Both the position numbers and the translations under genes were made by a program. 64,000 nucleotides of DNA from Colocasia esculenta. Its lineage: Eukaryota; Streptophyta; Magnoliopsida; Alismatales; Araceae. The DNA lies in assembly GCA_014218235.1 (NCBI GenBank), contig CM024766.1, positions 48,945,359 to 49,009,358 of the forward strand, written 5' to 3'. The notes under the pieces were generated by a model. That model had not been told where the DNA came from, made no database searches, and saw nothing but the letters and a program-made list of their open reading frames with translations. Of this stretch, positions 43,426-54,519 are shown piece after piece (the stretch's first letter is position 1; each line of letters begins with the position of its first letter).

Positions 43426-45632
43426 TGTGGCAACCCGATAATTTCAAATGGAGAAATAAATAGAAATATTAATAAAAATGATTTAATTAAAACCCAATAA
43501 AACAACAAGAAGTAATGGGCTTGGTAAAATAGATCATATAAAAGTTATTGGGCCAAAATAGGAGTATGGATTCTGGAATAAAGAGAATATACTCAAAAAT
43601 TCGTAACCCAAATTTACCAAAATTGAAAAGGGGCAAGGAAATCAATTATATGGTTAGAATGCACTTAAATTGGACTCCAAAACCTACCCTCATTGTCTAG
43701 GTTCGAAATTGAGACCCCAACCTAACCCAATTAGAAGGAACAATGGTAGGTTGAAGAATACAAGGAAATTCGAAGTTTAATAGAAGTTAGAATTGTATTA
43801 GGACTTAACAAAGCTAGATATATAAAAACACCCCAAATCCTTCGTGGCCGGCCCTAATGCTCTACTGAGGAGTTCTTGGATGAGAAGAGGAGGCCACAGG
43901 AGGAGGGAACCTTGGGGAGATAGAAGCTTGAAGCTCTATACCCTGCTCTTCGCTTCAAGAAAATCATAGGAGTTTCATCAAGCAAAAAGTAGGTATTCTC
44001 GGGCTAAAGATGAACAAAACTCATACCATCATGTAGATCATCATGTCTAGTTTCTTTGGCACTTGTTTTGCCTAATTTTCATCAAGTATGATATGAGTTA
44101 TTTGTGTTTCCCAACATCATGCAAGTCTAGGGCTTTTCGTGTTCATACTATTTTACACGCCTATCGAAACCAAATTGATTAGGTCCAAAGGCATAGTTCT
44201 CTTCTATTCATCATCCCCTACAACTTTCATGTTCACAGCTTTGTCCCAAGAGCCTTGGATTTCGAGTTATAAGCCATGCATGTAAGATCGCTTCATGTTT
44301 TACTGTTCTCAGTCTGAACGTTGAATTGCGACCGACACATACGTCGCGTTTCTTCGACTGGTATCACGACAGATGAGACCGTCGTGATTACCTTAAAGGT
44401 GACCACCCATGTCATTGCGTTTTAGTTTGGTTCTGACAAATACCATTGCATCAAACTGTGTGCCCTCTCATTGTTAGAAGATGTCTAAACCGCGACCACC
44501 ACGGTCGTTGCGTATTTGGATTGTTTCCCGCCTTTTTTTTTGGATTTGTGTTATTTCAAAAATAGAGTTGTGCATGAATGCGTTGGACCTTGTCGTCGCG
44601 ATTTTGTCTTGATTAGCATGAATGCGTCAGACCTGTACGTCGCGTCTCTGTGTCACCAAATCGATTCACCCCTACTAGTTACCCTAAATGCGACAGCCAA
44701 CGTCGTCGCGTTTCTATCATGAGTCGATATTCAGGAGTCGAAGTTCAGGAATCGATGCTGTTAAATGTGTCAGCCAACATCATCATATTTCTGTCAGGAG
44801 CTGATGTTGTTAAACGCATCATCCAACATCGTCGCATTTCTATCAGGAATCGATCTTGTTAAATGCGACCATTAGACCTGTCGCGATTTAACTGTGTGTT
44901 TCCAGTAGTTTTGTAGTTCTATTTAATTTGATTATTTAGGCTTTTTAAGCATGATTATACCATGTAACACTATGTGATGAATAGTAAACAACCATGTTAA
45001 TTAATTTTTATATATTTCACATGCTTCTTTAATTAAAAGACATTGTGCACAACTATCATATGCTCTCTTGATTTCTTTCACATGCACACACCGAACGTTT
45101 ATCTTTGCCATGAGACCATGCAAAAAATACATCAATAATATATCTGGTAACTTACTTCAATCAAATCATTACCCCACAATAATAATGACATTGTCTTCAT
45201 TTCTCACGTTGTTTTGGAATACCGTTACTGCTGCTCCACTGTTGTAGAATTTCTTTAGAACATCGAGCAACTTGATTTCCTTACACACTACTCTCTTGAC
45301 AAGTTGGAACCTCTCTGTTGGACATTCTATTCTGGCAGACTAGGAACCTTTTGTTAAGACCTCCGTAAGACTTCGTACTCTGTGGATTCCCTTATGGAGA
45401 CCGAGCTGGTTGTACCCTAACACCCATAACACTTTTAGGGATTAGTATGATCCAAACGGCCTTAGAAATTCTCTCTTATCTTGAGATCATGCCAAACCTC
45501 TGGACCTATTGATAACATGGCCAGCGGAAGGTTAGTGAATTGTACCTAACTGCCAACACCAATCATGTGTGTTGAGCAACTATTACTATCGCCTGTTTAA
45601 CTGTCGCTTTATGTGCAATGACCTATAGTTCC
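43426..45632 (+). mobile_element. Gypsy-type LTR G2b (3' part lost)
   Basis: It starts TGTGGCAACCCG inside chromovirus F integrase and runs parallel to G2a: 'aagaagtaatgggct' near 43508 and the 45180-45620 block matching 9380-9800. It is cut at 45632 by the E-type LTR fragment, at the sequence GTTCC. It contains the 49-bp tandem repeats at 44690-44870. Confidence 0.75.
44690..44870 (+). repeat. Tandem repeats of ~49 bp in G2b
   Basis: Units start at 44690, 44763, 44812 and 44861 with the form 'aaatgcgacagccaacgtcg' followed by 'tcgcgtttctatcagga'. The 44763, 44812 and 44861 copies are exactly 49 bp apart; the first unit is 73 bp. Confidence 0.8.
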
Positions 45633-47829
45633 CGTAGCATCTCGAGCTTTCCGGTTACCTTCACTGCATTGTGGATGACGGGCCACTAATGCGTCCGGCT
45701 TGGGCGACGTGTTAGTGTCGCGACGGAGCGGCCCGTCGTGACAGTCATCTCTGTTGCGCCAGCTTTCGGCGTCGCGTTCTTGTCGTGCCCGGTCAACGGG
45801 TCACGATTGCTTTCTTCTTTTTGGTCATCTGACGCCTGATAGAATGGCAGGCATGGCAGATTGACCTGTCGGGTTTTCACGGCGCCCAGGTGGGGCGCAT
45901 TCTGGTCACGATCTGGGCGGCCGTCGCGATAAGGTTCATATCACGACGCCCTGCCCCATCGCGTTCTGGGGGTCGGAGGCTAAAAGCCTTGGCTGACTCC
46001 CCTTCTTCCTTCTTTTCCCTTTTTCCTTCCCTTCCCCCACTCCGAGGTGGGAAGCCTCCTTCCCCTTGTTCTCCGGCGATTGGAGCTTGGAGGAGCGGCG
46101 GCAGCTCGTGCGGAGCGCTGGAGCAAGGAGGAGGCGGTCATGGCTTTGTGAAGGCCCTCCTTGGGGGTTTCGGTTGTTCAAATCAGTAGGGATCTCTTGT
46201 GCCCATACTTGTTGGTGTAGATTTGAGCCCTCAGGGTTCTTTGCATGCTTTTAAAGCTTTCCCCATGCTCCCCTCCCCGTTGTGGTGTGCTTAGTGTAGT
46301 TGTGGCGACCCCGGGATGTAGCATCCCGGCGGTCTGCCTTCCAGATGATGTCGCGACCACCGAGCGCGTCACGACATCAGAGAAGGCGTCGCCTCGGTTG
46401 GACACGACCTTATCACGGCGCGGGTGACCATCGCGATAAGGGTCATGTCGCGACTCAGTTTCTCATCGCGATAAGGTTACTGTCGCGGCCTGGTCAGGCA
46501 TCGCGACAACGGTGTCACGACTTGGTTTCCTATCACGATAGCCCTATTGTCGCGACCCGCTTCCCCGTCGCAACAGGGTCTTGTCGCGGTGGCCCTGACC
46601 GTCGCGATGGTATCACGACGGCTTAGGAGGGCGCGACAAGACCTGGCCTGCCTCGGGTGTTTTCCGTGGCCACGGTTGGCATGTTGGCTTGTGCCCCAGG
46701 GTAGGGTTGCCCTTCGGACCTTCTGGTAGGGAACGCGGCAGGTTGGCTCGCTGCATTCAGTGACCGAAGGTGACACCTCCGTGGCCGTGTCCTAGCGGTG
46801 TCGCTAGGAGGCTCGCATTTGTCTGATAATCGATGGTCTGGCTACCAATCAATTATTAGAAGAGCATTGGTTTCTGTGCTGCGTGGTGGTGTTCCAGTTT
46901 CTCGGGCCATGCCGTGTGTGCCGGCGTTGGCCGACGGCCCTTTTTGGGGGTTTCCTAAAGGGGTTCCGTGCGTGCCTGTGCCTGTTGGGCTTGTCGTGGT
47001 TACAAGCCAACTGTGTTGTTTCTGTTGGTGGTTGCCACGCCAGTTCTCTTTCGCCTGGTGCTTAGCACTTGATGGCTTGTCCGTGAAACAGGTTGTTACC
47101 GTTACCTGGGACCCCCGGCCCTGCGTGCCTGTGTTAGAGGGAGTTGCTCTAGGCGGCGGTGAGCTCAAGTCACGGACTTGGAGAAGAAGGGGAAAACGGT
47201 GGGGACAACGGCGTAAGTCATTTGTAAAGCTCTCTTATCTGGTCTGGGTCTCCGAGGTGGTTTCAGTGCTCGTCTGGTGTGGACCAGCTAGTCTTCTCAC
47301 TGCCTCGCTCTGTGTTGGTTCCGGAGCCTTGTAGGGAGGTCAAGCGTGAGGCCGTAGCTCGGCCAGGCTGCGGTGGTTTGTGGTTGTGTTCTATGTTGTG
47401 GCTCACTAGCCTCACTCTACCGGGGAGGTTGTAGGGGGGAGTCGGCGGCCGACATGCTGGAGGAGTGGACTGTGTGTCCTCCTCTTAGCTGCCTGTGGCG
47501 GTGGCTTGTGTGCTCTTGCATGACGATGTTTCTCACGTTGTTTCTGAGATCGGGTTTCGCATCGCCCTAGTTTACACGGTGGTTGTAGCCTAGCCGTGTC
47601 TAGTTTCGTGGGTTTGGATGGTTTGGCCTCGTGGGCCGTGTTTAGTGGTTTCCGCTGTGCTGGATCTCTTGGGGTGCCTGGTGCAGGCACCCAACTACTG
47701 TTTTGGTAACCCATTCCTTGGTGCCGTCTGTGGTGGCACTGGAGTGTGTAGTTCCCTGACCTCGTGGCGTGTTCGAGGTGCAGGGCGGTTCTGCTTATGG
47801 GCCCTCGACCTTGTGGAGGTCTTGAAAGA
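45633..47829 (+). repeat. E-family LTR fragment E2a (5' part)
   Basis: After the G2b flank GTTCC, the sequence opens 'cgtagcatctcgag', then 'gatgacgggccactaatgcgtccg', matching the start of the E1 LTR. It runs through blocks shared with E1 (the GTCGCGAC region 46340-46640, 'ccccagggtaggg', 'ctcgaccttgtggaggtct'). It is a related subfamily rather than the same LTR. It is cut at 47829 by the Sirevirus B LTR before its own 3' end. Confidence 0.75.
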
Positions 47830-47850
47830 TGTGCAGAATTATCCAGTATG

Positions 47851-47881
47851 GTAATCTAGAAGGGGGGGTTGAATAGATTAC
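47851..47881 (-). other. U5 C-loop hairpin in Sirevirus B LTR
   Basis: GTAATCTA and TAGATTAC flank a loop that reads TTCAACCCCCCCTTC in sense. Confidence 0.7.
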
Positions 47882-48562
47882 AACTAACTCTAACCACAAT
47901 TACCTTTTTTTCACTGAAAACACAAACTTATCGAAATCTTAAGCAGATTCAAGATTAGTTTGACTTGCAATTAGTGTGCTTGTTGTGAATAGAACATGAA
48001 CAGCCAATCTAACGTGTGTAGAACCAGCGTGCCTACCAATCATCTATCATGAAAATGTGCAAACCATAGAACACGAAGATTTAAGGTGGTTCGGAGTGCA
48101 CAACTTGTGTATCCTACGTCCACCGTCCACACACACATGCAGAAACGACTGTTTATGAGAGAGTTTCACTCTACAACACACACACTCACGTTGTCTTATG
48201 TTAACACACGATCAGAACAACATGTTCCACGTGAATCAAGCACAAGAGACACGACCCACCAACACACACACCGAGTATGAAAAATAGAGACAGGGAAGAG
48301 TTCTGAGTTGAAGAATCAAATCTTGAGATAGAACTCTTCACGATGGTCATCCATATGTGCTTCAAACTTCGTCTTGACAGGTATTAGTTGATGTAGAAGC
48401 TTGAACGATGGACAAACCGGCTTCAACTCCATTTAGAAGATGGTTCTTCTTCGCTCTGGATGGAGTGCTGAAGCAGAGCAGCAGAGAGAGACTTTTCTCT
48501 TGAGATTTTGCTAGGGTTTTGTATGGTGGCTTCTTCTGTACAAGAATACCTTCAAAACATTC

Positions 48563-48572
48563 CTTATATATG
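48563..48572 (-). promoter_or_regulatory. TATA box of Sirevirus B LTR
   Basis: Sense CATATATAAG, 86 bp downstream of the nearest palindrome (48658). Confidence 0.6.
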
Positions 48573-48657
48573 GGTGTTTAAGTATGGAGAGTCGTGGTAG
48601 ATGGAAACACCCAACTTGGAAACATATGGAAATCTTGTATTTGAAGTTTCTCTTTGT

Positions 48658-48858
48658 CTGTCGACAGCAAGATATGCATTTGTTGACAGGTGCTGACAGA
48701 GTTACAAAAAAACCAGAGAACTGAGCTTCACGGGTGACAGTTTCCTGTCAGTGGCTGTCGACAGGTGATTTGCTTCTATCGACAGGCACACTAGTCCTGA
48801 AGCCAGTCTTGTCTTCCTATTTGTATCTGTCGACAGGAGCCTTTGGGGCTGTCGACAG
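48658..48858. repeat. Three CTGTCGACAG pairs in the Sirevirus B LTR
   Basis: Starts 48658/48680, 48755/48776 and 48827/48849; spacing 22, 21 and 22 bp. Two members have one substitution (TTGTTGACAG, CTATCGACAG). Confidence 0.88.
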
Positions 48859-49117
48859 GCACATGCTTCTTGAGTTTCTCCTTGAGCTTTTGATCTAGTC
48901 TTGGTACATTGTCTTGCATGCAGTCTCACCTACATTTAGGAACATTATTAGTGAGATACTATGAACATATAAATGAACAAGTTAGACATGTTTTTCTTGA
49001 TTAGGATTTGCTTGACTTGACATTCTCATCATGTTTCACATATTCACATAACATCAATTTGTATTGTTCATGAATTGCTCATCATCAAAAACAAACATAC
49101 TAAATGTAAACCCAACA

Positions 49118-49196
49118 TTCTCCCCCTTTTTGATGATGACAAAATTTTCAAATATATGCACAATTCACAATTTGATGTTTCTCCCCCTTTTGACAA
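49118..49196 (-). other. Polypurine tract of Sirevirus B, with a second tract
   Basis: The tract next to the LTR reads tcaaaaagggggagaa in sense (49133-49118). A second, caaaagggggagaaa, lies at 49196-49181. Doubled tracts are also a feature of Sirevirus D. Confidence 0.75.
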
Positions 49197-49624
49197 CATC
49201 CAAAAAGACACGTCATGCAAACATGAGTAGAAAAGAAGCAAATAACTGTGAATTTCAGTGATGTGACATTCAGTACACACAGTTACAAAAGTGATTCATG
49301 ACATGACAAAAGGAAGTTCTAGGAAAGAAAATATCACGACTGAGAGAACAACAAGACAACAGTGACAAGACTATGACCAAAAAGAATAGAATTCCAGACT
49401 GTGAACACCTAGACTCTCTAAACATCGTCATGGCCAGGTGGTGCAGAGGCCTGACGAAGCTCATGAAACTCTGTGGAGAGCCTGGTAAGCCTTATCTGAA
49501 GCTAGACTTGGGTGTCAGCCAGTGCTTCCATGCTGGTATCAACATGATCCGATCGAGCAGTAAGATGTTCGAAACTGGTGGTCATCTGGAGCTGCATTTG
49601 TGCCATTTGAGCAGAGATGAAATC

Positions 49625-50645
49625 TCAAAGAGAGGACTCATCGGGCGCTTGGTCATCAGCAGCAACATCAGCTTCATCTCCTTGAACATCCATTGGCTCG
49701 GATTGGGAGTCTTCATCAGCATCATCTTCATTAGATTCATCTTCATCAGTTGCCTGCTCCTTACCCTTGAGTTCCCTTGTGACAACTCCATCAAGCAGCT
49801 TATAGCCCATTCGATGGGCAGCAGTGAGATCAAAGGCACTGCGAGATTTGAGGGCGACAAGCTCACTATCAGGAATATGTATCCCAATGAAGAGAAGAAG
49901 GGAAGTGATCGGGCAAGCATATGGCATTGATCTCCTGGGGTTGTAAAAGCATTGACAGATCAGGTGAAGCATGAGTTCGGGCAAGTTGATTTGTTCGCAC
50001 TTGAGGAAGAAGTAAAAGAGACATTTATGAACCTCAGTGACGAGTTCCCGACTGCCATGCTTTGGAGCAATTAGGGTGGTGATGATGTGATGGATCATTC
50101 TATTCAGTGGGGGAAAGGAGTTGGCATTCAGTTTGGCAATTTTCTTAGTTGCATCATAAGGTTGGAGGGTGATGAGATGATAGTATTATATGCAGAATGG
50201 TGGCTGAGAATCACATCAGCCCCAGAGTTAGGAATTTGAAGTGCAGTGCTGATGAGGTTGGAGGTGATCTTGAAAGAAGTACCTTTGACAGAGGTGTAGA
50301 GATCCCCATCCCCAGGCAGACCAAGATTATTGAAAAACTCTGTGACGGCAGTAGGAGAGTAGTTCAAGTGAGAATAGAGAAATACTGTCCAACCTTGGGT
50401 GTCAAAGAGGGGTAGGAGATTGGGGAACATGTCTCCCAAAGAAGGAAAATCAACATAGCGGGCTGAACGAATTTGATGAAGGTTCCCGGAACCATGGTGA
50501 GTTGCAAACCTCGGGGAATGACAAGCTCAGGCAGCCGATCATCACGATGCTTGGTTCGGCGCTCGGAAGAAGCCCCAGAACCCTCGCCGGCTTGGGGAGA
50601 GAAGGGACGGCGACGGGAAGCAAGTTTCTTGCCCTTGGGAGCCAT
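49625..50645 (-). pseudogene. Env-like third ORF of Sirevirus B (putative plant transposon protein domain)
   Basis: A likely start at 50645 (MAPKGKKLASRRR, basic and Ser-rich) fits the family. The first frame runs to 50364. A shifted frame continues (50439-50128) with VTEFFNNLGLPGDGDLY, VKGTSFKITSNLIS and LQIPNSGADVI, and a second shift leads into IAKLNANSFPP then MIHHIITTLIAPKHGSREL and MPYACPITSLLLFIGIHIPD. It ends in a long acidic tail (DEDESNEDDADEDSQSEP). Two frameshifts make it inactive. Segment order matches the Sirevirus C ORF. No convincing signal peptide or transmembrane helix is seen, so 'envelope' is not supported by sequence. Confidence 0.75.
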
Positions 50646-50820
50646 GAGAAAGAGAGGAGATCGGAGTGGAGAAGAACTAAGAAAGAAGAAGAAAAACACG
50701 AGGAAGAAAGAACCAGGGGGGGTAGAATCTGGGTCTGGCGCCCTAGAGAAGAAGGGTTTAGTGGAGAAGGAAGGAGGAGGAAGTTTTGGAAGTAGAAAAG
50801 GGAGGAAAGGGTCGTGGGTT

Positions 50821-50831
50821 CCCTTTTAAAG
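50821..50831 (-). promoter_or_regulatory. TATA-like box upstream of env-like ORF B
   Basis: Sense CTTTAAAAGGG, about 180 bp before the proposed env-like ATG and 89 bp after the palindrome pair at 50920. That spacing equals the 86-87 bp between array and TATA box in the S1/B LTRs. The box itself is a weak variant. Confidence 0.4.
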
Positions 50832-50919
50832 AGTGGAAAGAATTTCAAAGGACAGGGACCCACAAAATCCAACCCTAAAGAGACACCCATTGGGCTTTCA
50901 AAACAGACCTTGTCGTCGA

Positions 50920-50951
50920 CTGTCGACAGATGCACAGTCATCTATCGACAG
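50920..50951. promoter_or_regulatory. Palindrome pair upstream of env-like ORF B
   Basis: CTGTCGACAG at 50920-50929 and CTATCGACAG at 50942-50951, 22 bp apart, followed by 'gcacactcag' as in the LTR array. It lies 275 bp upstream of the env-like ATG at 50645. Confidence 0.75.
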
Positions 50952-51399
50952 GCACACTCAGAAATGCGCCAGAGAGGCATTTTGACAGAATGTTTTGGGG
51001 CAATGAGTGTCCAATGTGTACATAAGGTGAAAAATAGGTAAATACACATTATAAAATCTCATACCCACTAATATTAGGACACGTCAAACATCTACAATGG
51101 TTGTGAAATAACATTCCCGGAATCTCAAGTTGCAGCATGAAGAATACATTGGACAAAAACATATGAAAATAAGAGAATCCTCTTGAATAAAACCATTGCA
51201 GAAAAAAATATTTCTTAGTGGGTGACAGTCAAAAGGTGTATGAAAAAGATGTCTACATGGGCAATGAATCATTAACAACAAATTGGCCTTCATAAGAAAA
51301 ATGAGGAGGCTTCACTCTATTTCTCCTTTTATGATTTGTTTCTGAACAAACAGTAAGAGAAAAAGTGGTAATTAGGATCACTATGACCATTTTACGTGA

Positions 51400-51560
51400 A
51401 GATAGACATGGGTAATGTTCGTATCCCCAGTTACTCAGTGGAAGTGACCATCAAACCATTATACAGAGTTAATGAGTAAGCTTTTTGATGCGAAGATAGA
51501 CATTTGTGATGCCCATGTCCCCGGTTACTCAGCAATACTCAGCATTGCTCTGCCTTTGTT
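51400..51560 (-). other. Conserved non-coding module with CACTGAGTAAC repeats
   Basis: In sense it reads 'gagtaaccgggg', then 'cttcgcatcaaaaagc', 'aactctgtataat' and 'ccactgagtaactgggg'. Sirevirus D has the same words in the same order at 62638-62760. Two near-identical GAGTAAC repeats flank ~100 bp. Function unknown. Confidence 0.6.
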
Positions 51561-51994
51561 CCCTTATTATATTTTTGATACACATTTTAGTGTTTGAAAT
51601 AGGTAGCTTTTCTCCTTTTAATTTGTTATTAGAATTTTTTTTTTTTGATCAAGGTCAAGAGTTAGATAAGGTTTAAAAGCCAATGCAAGACAGAACCTTC
51701 AATGACCTTTGGACTTATCACTTGACTTTGAAAAATGATAGTCCACAAGGGAGTTATTCAAGTGAGTTAGGTTAGACTCATGTGATTTGTTAAATGTACT
51801 CAAAATGATGCAACCTAGACTCACAAAAGAATAGTATGTCAAAATCATTGTGATTTAGACAATATCGTTGGTATTATGTGGATATGAAAGATTATAACAC
51901 AAGTAAGTCACCAATTTTCACCTTAAATGCAGTAGAGAAGTATGCTCATGAAATAGGTTGAGAAAGGATATGAAGAACTCAGAGAAAGGTTTAT

Positions 51995-52183
51995 CTGTCG
52001 ACAGCTATAGTGAGCCTGTCGACAGCTGCTAATAGTGTTGAACTACGGAGTTCAGGAAGGGTGCGTCTGTCGACAGATACAATGTTGTCTGTCGACAGAT
52101 GCTAACAGACTGAAAGATGTTGAGTTCGGGGAGAGGAAAACCTGCTAGTGGTTGTCCACAGCAATAAATGGGGCTGTCGACAA
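51995..52183. repeat. Three further CTGTCGACAG pairs, internal to Sirevirus B
   Basis: Starts 51995/52016, 52067/52089 and 52152/52174; spacing 21, 22 and 22 bp. Intervening 'ctaacag'/'gttgagttc' words repeat as in the LTR. The third pair has one change in each member. It lies between the end of pol and the env-like ORF. Confidence 0.85.
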
Positions 52184-52514
52184 GAGCTGTGAGAAAGCTT
52201 TTTGAAGGCTGAGATGAGAGATATGATTGGAGCTCCATGCAAGGGAAATAAGGCAAATGAAGAATGGATAGTTTCCCTCAAAAATTCACTCATCTAACTT
52301 AACTTTACTCCCCCATAGTGTGTGCATGTAGAGACTCAACATTCAAGCAATTCAAGACAGACTTTCATATGTTTAACAAGTAATTGCACACAAGTTCATA
52401 AAAAAACATTCCAACACAGAAATCCATTTGTTTGCAAAAATGAGTGGGCAAAATGAAAAGAAACCATATACCTTATTTGAATTGATTGACCTTTATGTGC
52501 AACTTGACTATGGA

Positions 52515-52600
52515 TACATGGCGGAGAATATTTTCTCATGCATAATAATAGTTTCCAAACAAGCATAACTTGTGCTTCCACAGTTTACCATTTGATATAC
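52515..52600 (-). other. Two-hairpin block downstream of pol, Sirevirus B
   Basis: In sense: 'tatatcaaatggtaaactgt', ACAAG-ttatg-CTTGT stem-loop, 'tggaaactattattat', then GCATGAG...CTCCGC (second stem with one bulged T). The same block occurs four times in Sirevirus D. It starts about 50 bp after the pol stop. Confidence 0.65.
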
Positions 52601-52651
52601 CTCATAGTCAGTGCACACAAAGAACATATACTTCAAAGTTTGGTAGGGGCT

Positions 52652-53330
52652 TCATTGCATTTTGCACAATCCCAATTCTCTTCTCAAGGTTGTGAATCTA
52701 TCCTCAGCCAATGGTTTTGTGAAAATATCAGCTAATTGCTTATCAGTGGGTATGAAGCTAAGCTCCAAGGATTTGTTGGCTACTTTATCTCTCAAGAAGT
52801 GATGTCTACTCTCAATGTGTTTTGTCCTAGAGTGTTGGACTGGGTTCTTTGAAAGATTGATGGCACTAGTGTTGTCACATAGGATAGGTGTGCATCCATT
52901 GTCAATGTTGTAGTCAGATAGTTGACTTTTTATCCACAACACTTGAGCTGCACAACTTCCTGCAGCAACATATTCTGCCTCTACAGTGGAGAGTGCAACC
53001 GAGTGTTGCTTCTTGGATGCCCACGAAACCATGCAACCACCAAGAAATTGGCAGTACCCACTAGTGCTTTTTCTGTCAATTTTACATCCAGCATAGTCAG
53101 CATCAGAATATGATATCAAATCAAAGCTACTTCCTGCTGGATACCAAAGACCCAAAGCACACGTACCTGAGAGATATCTGAATATTCTCTTAACTGCAAC
53201 CAAATGACTTTCCTTTGGACTAGATTGATATCTAGCACAAAGGCAAACACTGAATTGTATATCCGGTCTACTTGCAGTAAGATAAAGAAGTGAGCCAATC
53301 ATACCTCAGAATTACTTTGCATATACCGGT
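52652..53330 (-). CDS. Sirevirus B RNase H domain (open)
   Basis: 217 codons open to the pol stop at 52652. It reads MIGSLLYLTASRPDIQFSV, YSDADYAGCKIDRKSTSG, SKKQHSVALSTVEAEYVAAG, LCDNTSAINLSKN, SRTKHIESRHHFLRD, QLADIFTKPL and a final LRRELGLCKMQ. All acidic catalytic positions appear present. It is separated from RT by a stop near 53305. It is part of the gag-pol polyprotein of a copia element. Confidence 0.9.
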
Positions 53331-53344
53331 TTACCTTTCTCATC

Positions 53345-54106
53345 ATTTTCCAATTTTATGCTTGTGCTCATTGGTGTTGAAGCAGGCTTAGCTTGTTCAA
53401 ACTAAAATATTTTGAGAAGCTCCTTAACATATTTTTCTTGGTTGATAAAGAAGCCATCTTCATGTTGTTTAACCTGCAAACCAAGGAAAAATTGAAGCTC
53501 CCCCATTAAACTCATCTCAAATTCACTGTGCATGTGTTTTGAGAATTCTTCACACAGTGATGGGTTAGTGGAACCAAAGATGATGTCGTCCACATGAACT
53601 TGAACAACAATTATGTGATTGCGAACTTTCTTAGTGAAAAGAGTTTGGTCCACTTTACCTCTTGAGTAGTTTTTACTCACCAAAAAATTGCTTAGTCTGT
53701 CGTACCAAGCTCGGGGTGCCTGTTTCAAACCATAAAGAGCTTTGTGCAATTTATAAACATGATTAGGCTTTTCATGATCCTCAAATCCAGGTGGTTGAGA
53801 AACATAGACTTCCTCTTTGATGTAGCCATTCAAGAAAGCAGTTTTAACATCCATTTGAAAGAGTTTGAACTTGTGTGAGCATGCATACGCCAACAAGATT
53901 CTAACTGCTTCAAGTCTAGCTACATGAGTAAAGGATTCTTCAAAGTCTACACCAAATTCTTGATTGTATCCTTTTGCTACCAGTCTAGCCTTATTTCTCA
54001 CCACTTTACCCTCTTCATTTAGATTATTCCTAAATACCCATCTAGTGCCTATGACAGAAATCTCAGGGGTTCTAGGAACTAAACTCCAGACATTGTTTCT
54101 TTGAAA
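53345..54106 (-). pseudogene. Sirevirus B reverse transcriptase
   Basis: A 200-codon open block (54004-53402) starts NKARLVAKGYNQEFGVDFEE, then FQMDVKTAFLNGYIKEEVYV (first catalytic Asp), YGLKQAPRAWYDRLSNFL and VHVDDIIFGST, the YVDD-type active site here HVDD. It ends GELQFFLGLQVKQ and YVKELLKIF. A stop at 53402 and another region near 53310 separate it from RNase H. The catalytic box is intact, so the decay is recent. Confidence 0.92.
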
Positions 54107-54519
54107 TTAACCAAGTTCCTCATGCATAGCATCAATCCATAAGTTTTCTTTTAGAGCCTCTTCAACATTTTTAGGTTTCACTTGAGAGACAAAAGCTAAA
54201 TGATCATGTTCAACCATTTGTCTAACCTGAGACCTAGTTTGAACTTTATCATTTACATTCCCTATCAAATTCTCAAGTGGGTGATCTTTGGAATACCTCA
54301 CATTGGTGATTGTTGAAGGACTAGGCTGATCTTGGACTTGTGGAAGTTGTTCTTGAGGAGGGCTTGCTTGAGGGAATTCACCTTGAGGTTCTTCCTCCTG
54401 TGGATCTTCATTAGGCTCATCATCTCCCTTTTTGAAAAGGATTTGATGGTCATCATCATCGTACTTGCAAAAATATCCACTTTTAGTTTTTGGTGCTGCT
54501 TGAGAATCTCTTTTTGCTT
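54107..54519 (-). pseudogene. Sirevirus B linker between integrase and RT
   Basis: Open pieces 54480-54298 and 54301-54107 in different frames: an acidic/basic low-complexity region, then MRYSKDHPLENLIGN, VQTRSQVRQMVEHDHLAF and WIDAMHEEL, the usual lead-in to copia RT. There is a frame change at about 54300. Confidence 0.75.

Larger units (their letters stand above)
47830..49117 (-). repeat. 3' LTR of Sirevirus B
   Basis: The plus strand reads TGTGCAGAATT ... AACCCAACA; the sense start TGTTGGGTTT follows the polypurine tract at 49118. Same family as S1. It contains a U5 hairpin (47851-47881), the TTAAGGTGGTTCGG block (48080-48093), TATA (48563-48572) and the palindrome array (48658-48858). 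Confidence 0.88.

Noticed and set aside
49373..49930. 185-codon plus-strand open frame
   Set aside because: It is the antisense shadow of the env-like ORF of Sirevirus B, which matches its Sirevirus C counterpart in protein segments.
49625..50645. True viral envelope protein
   Set aside because: No signal peptide, transmembrane helix or fusion-peptide-like segment is visible. The sequence fits the plant transposon protein family found in Sireviruses, so only the historical label 'env-like' is used.
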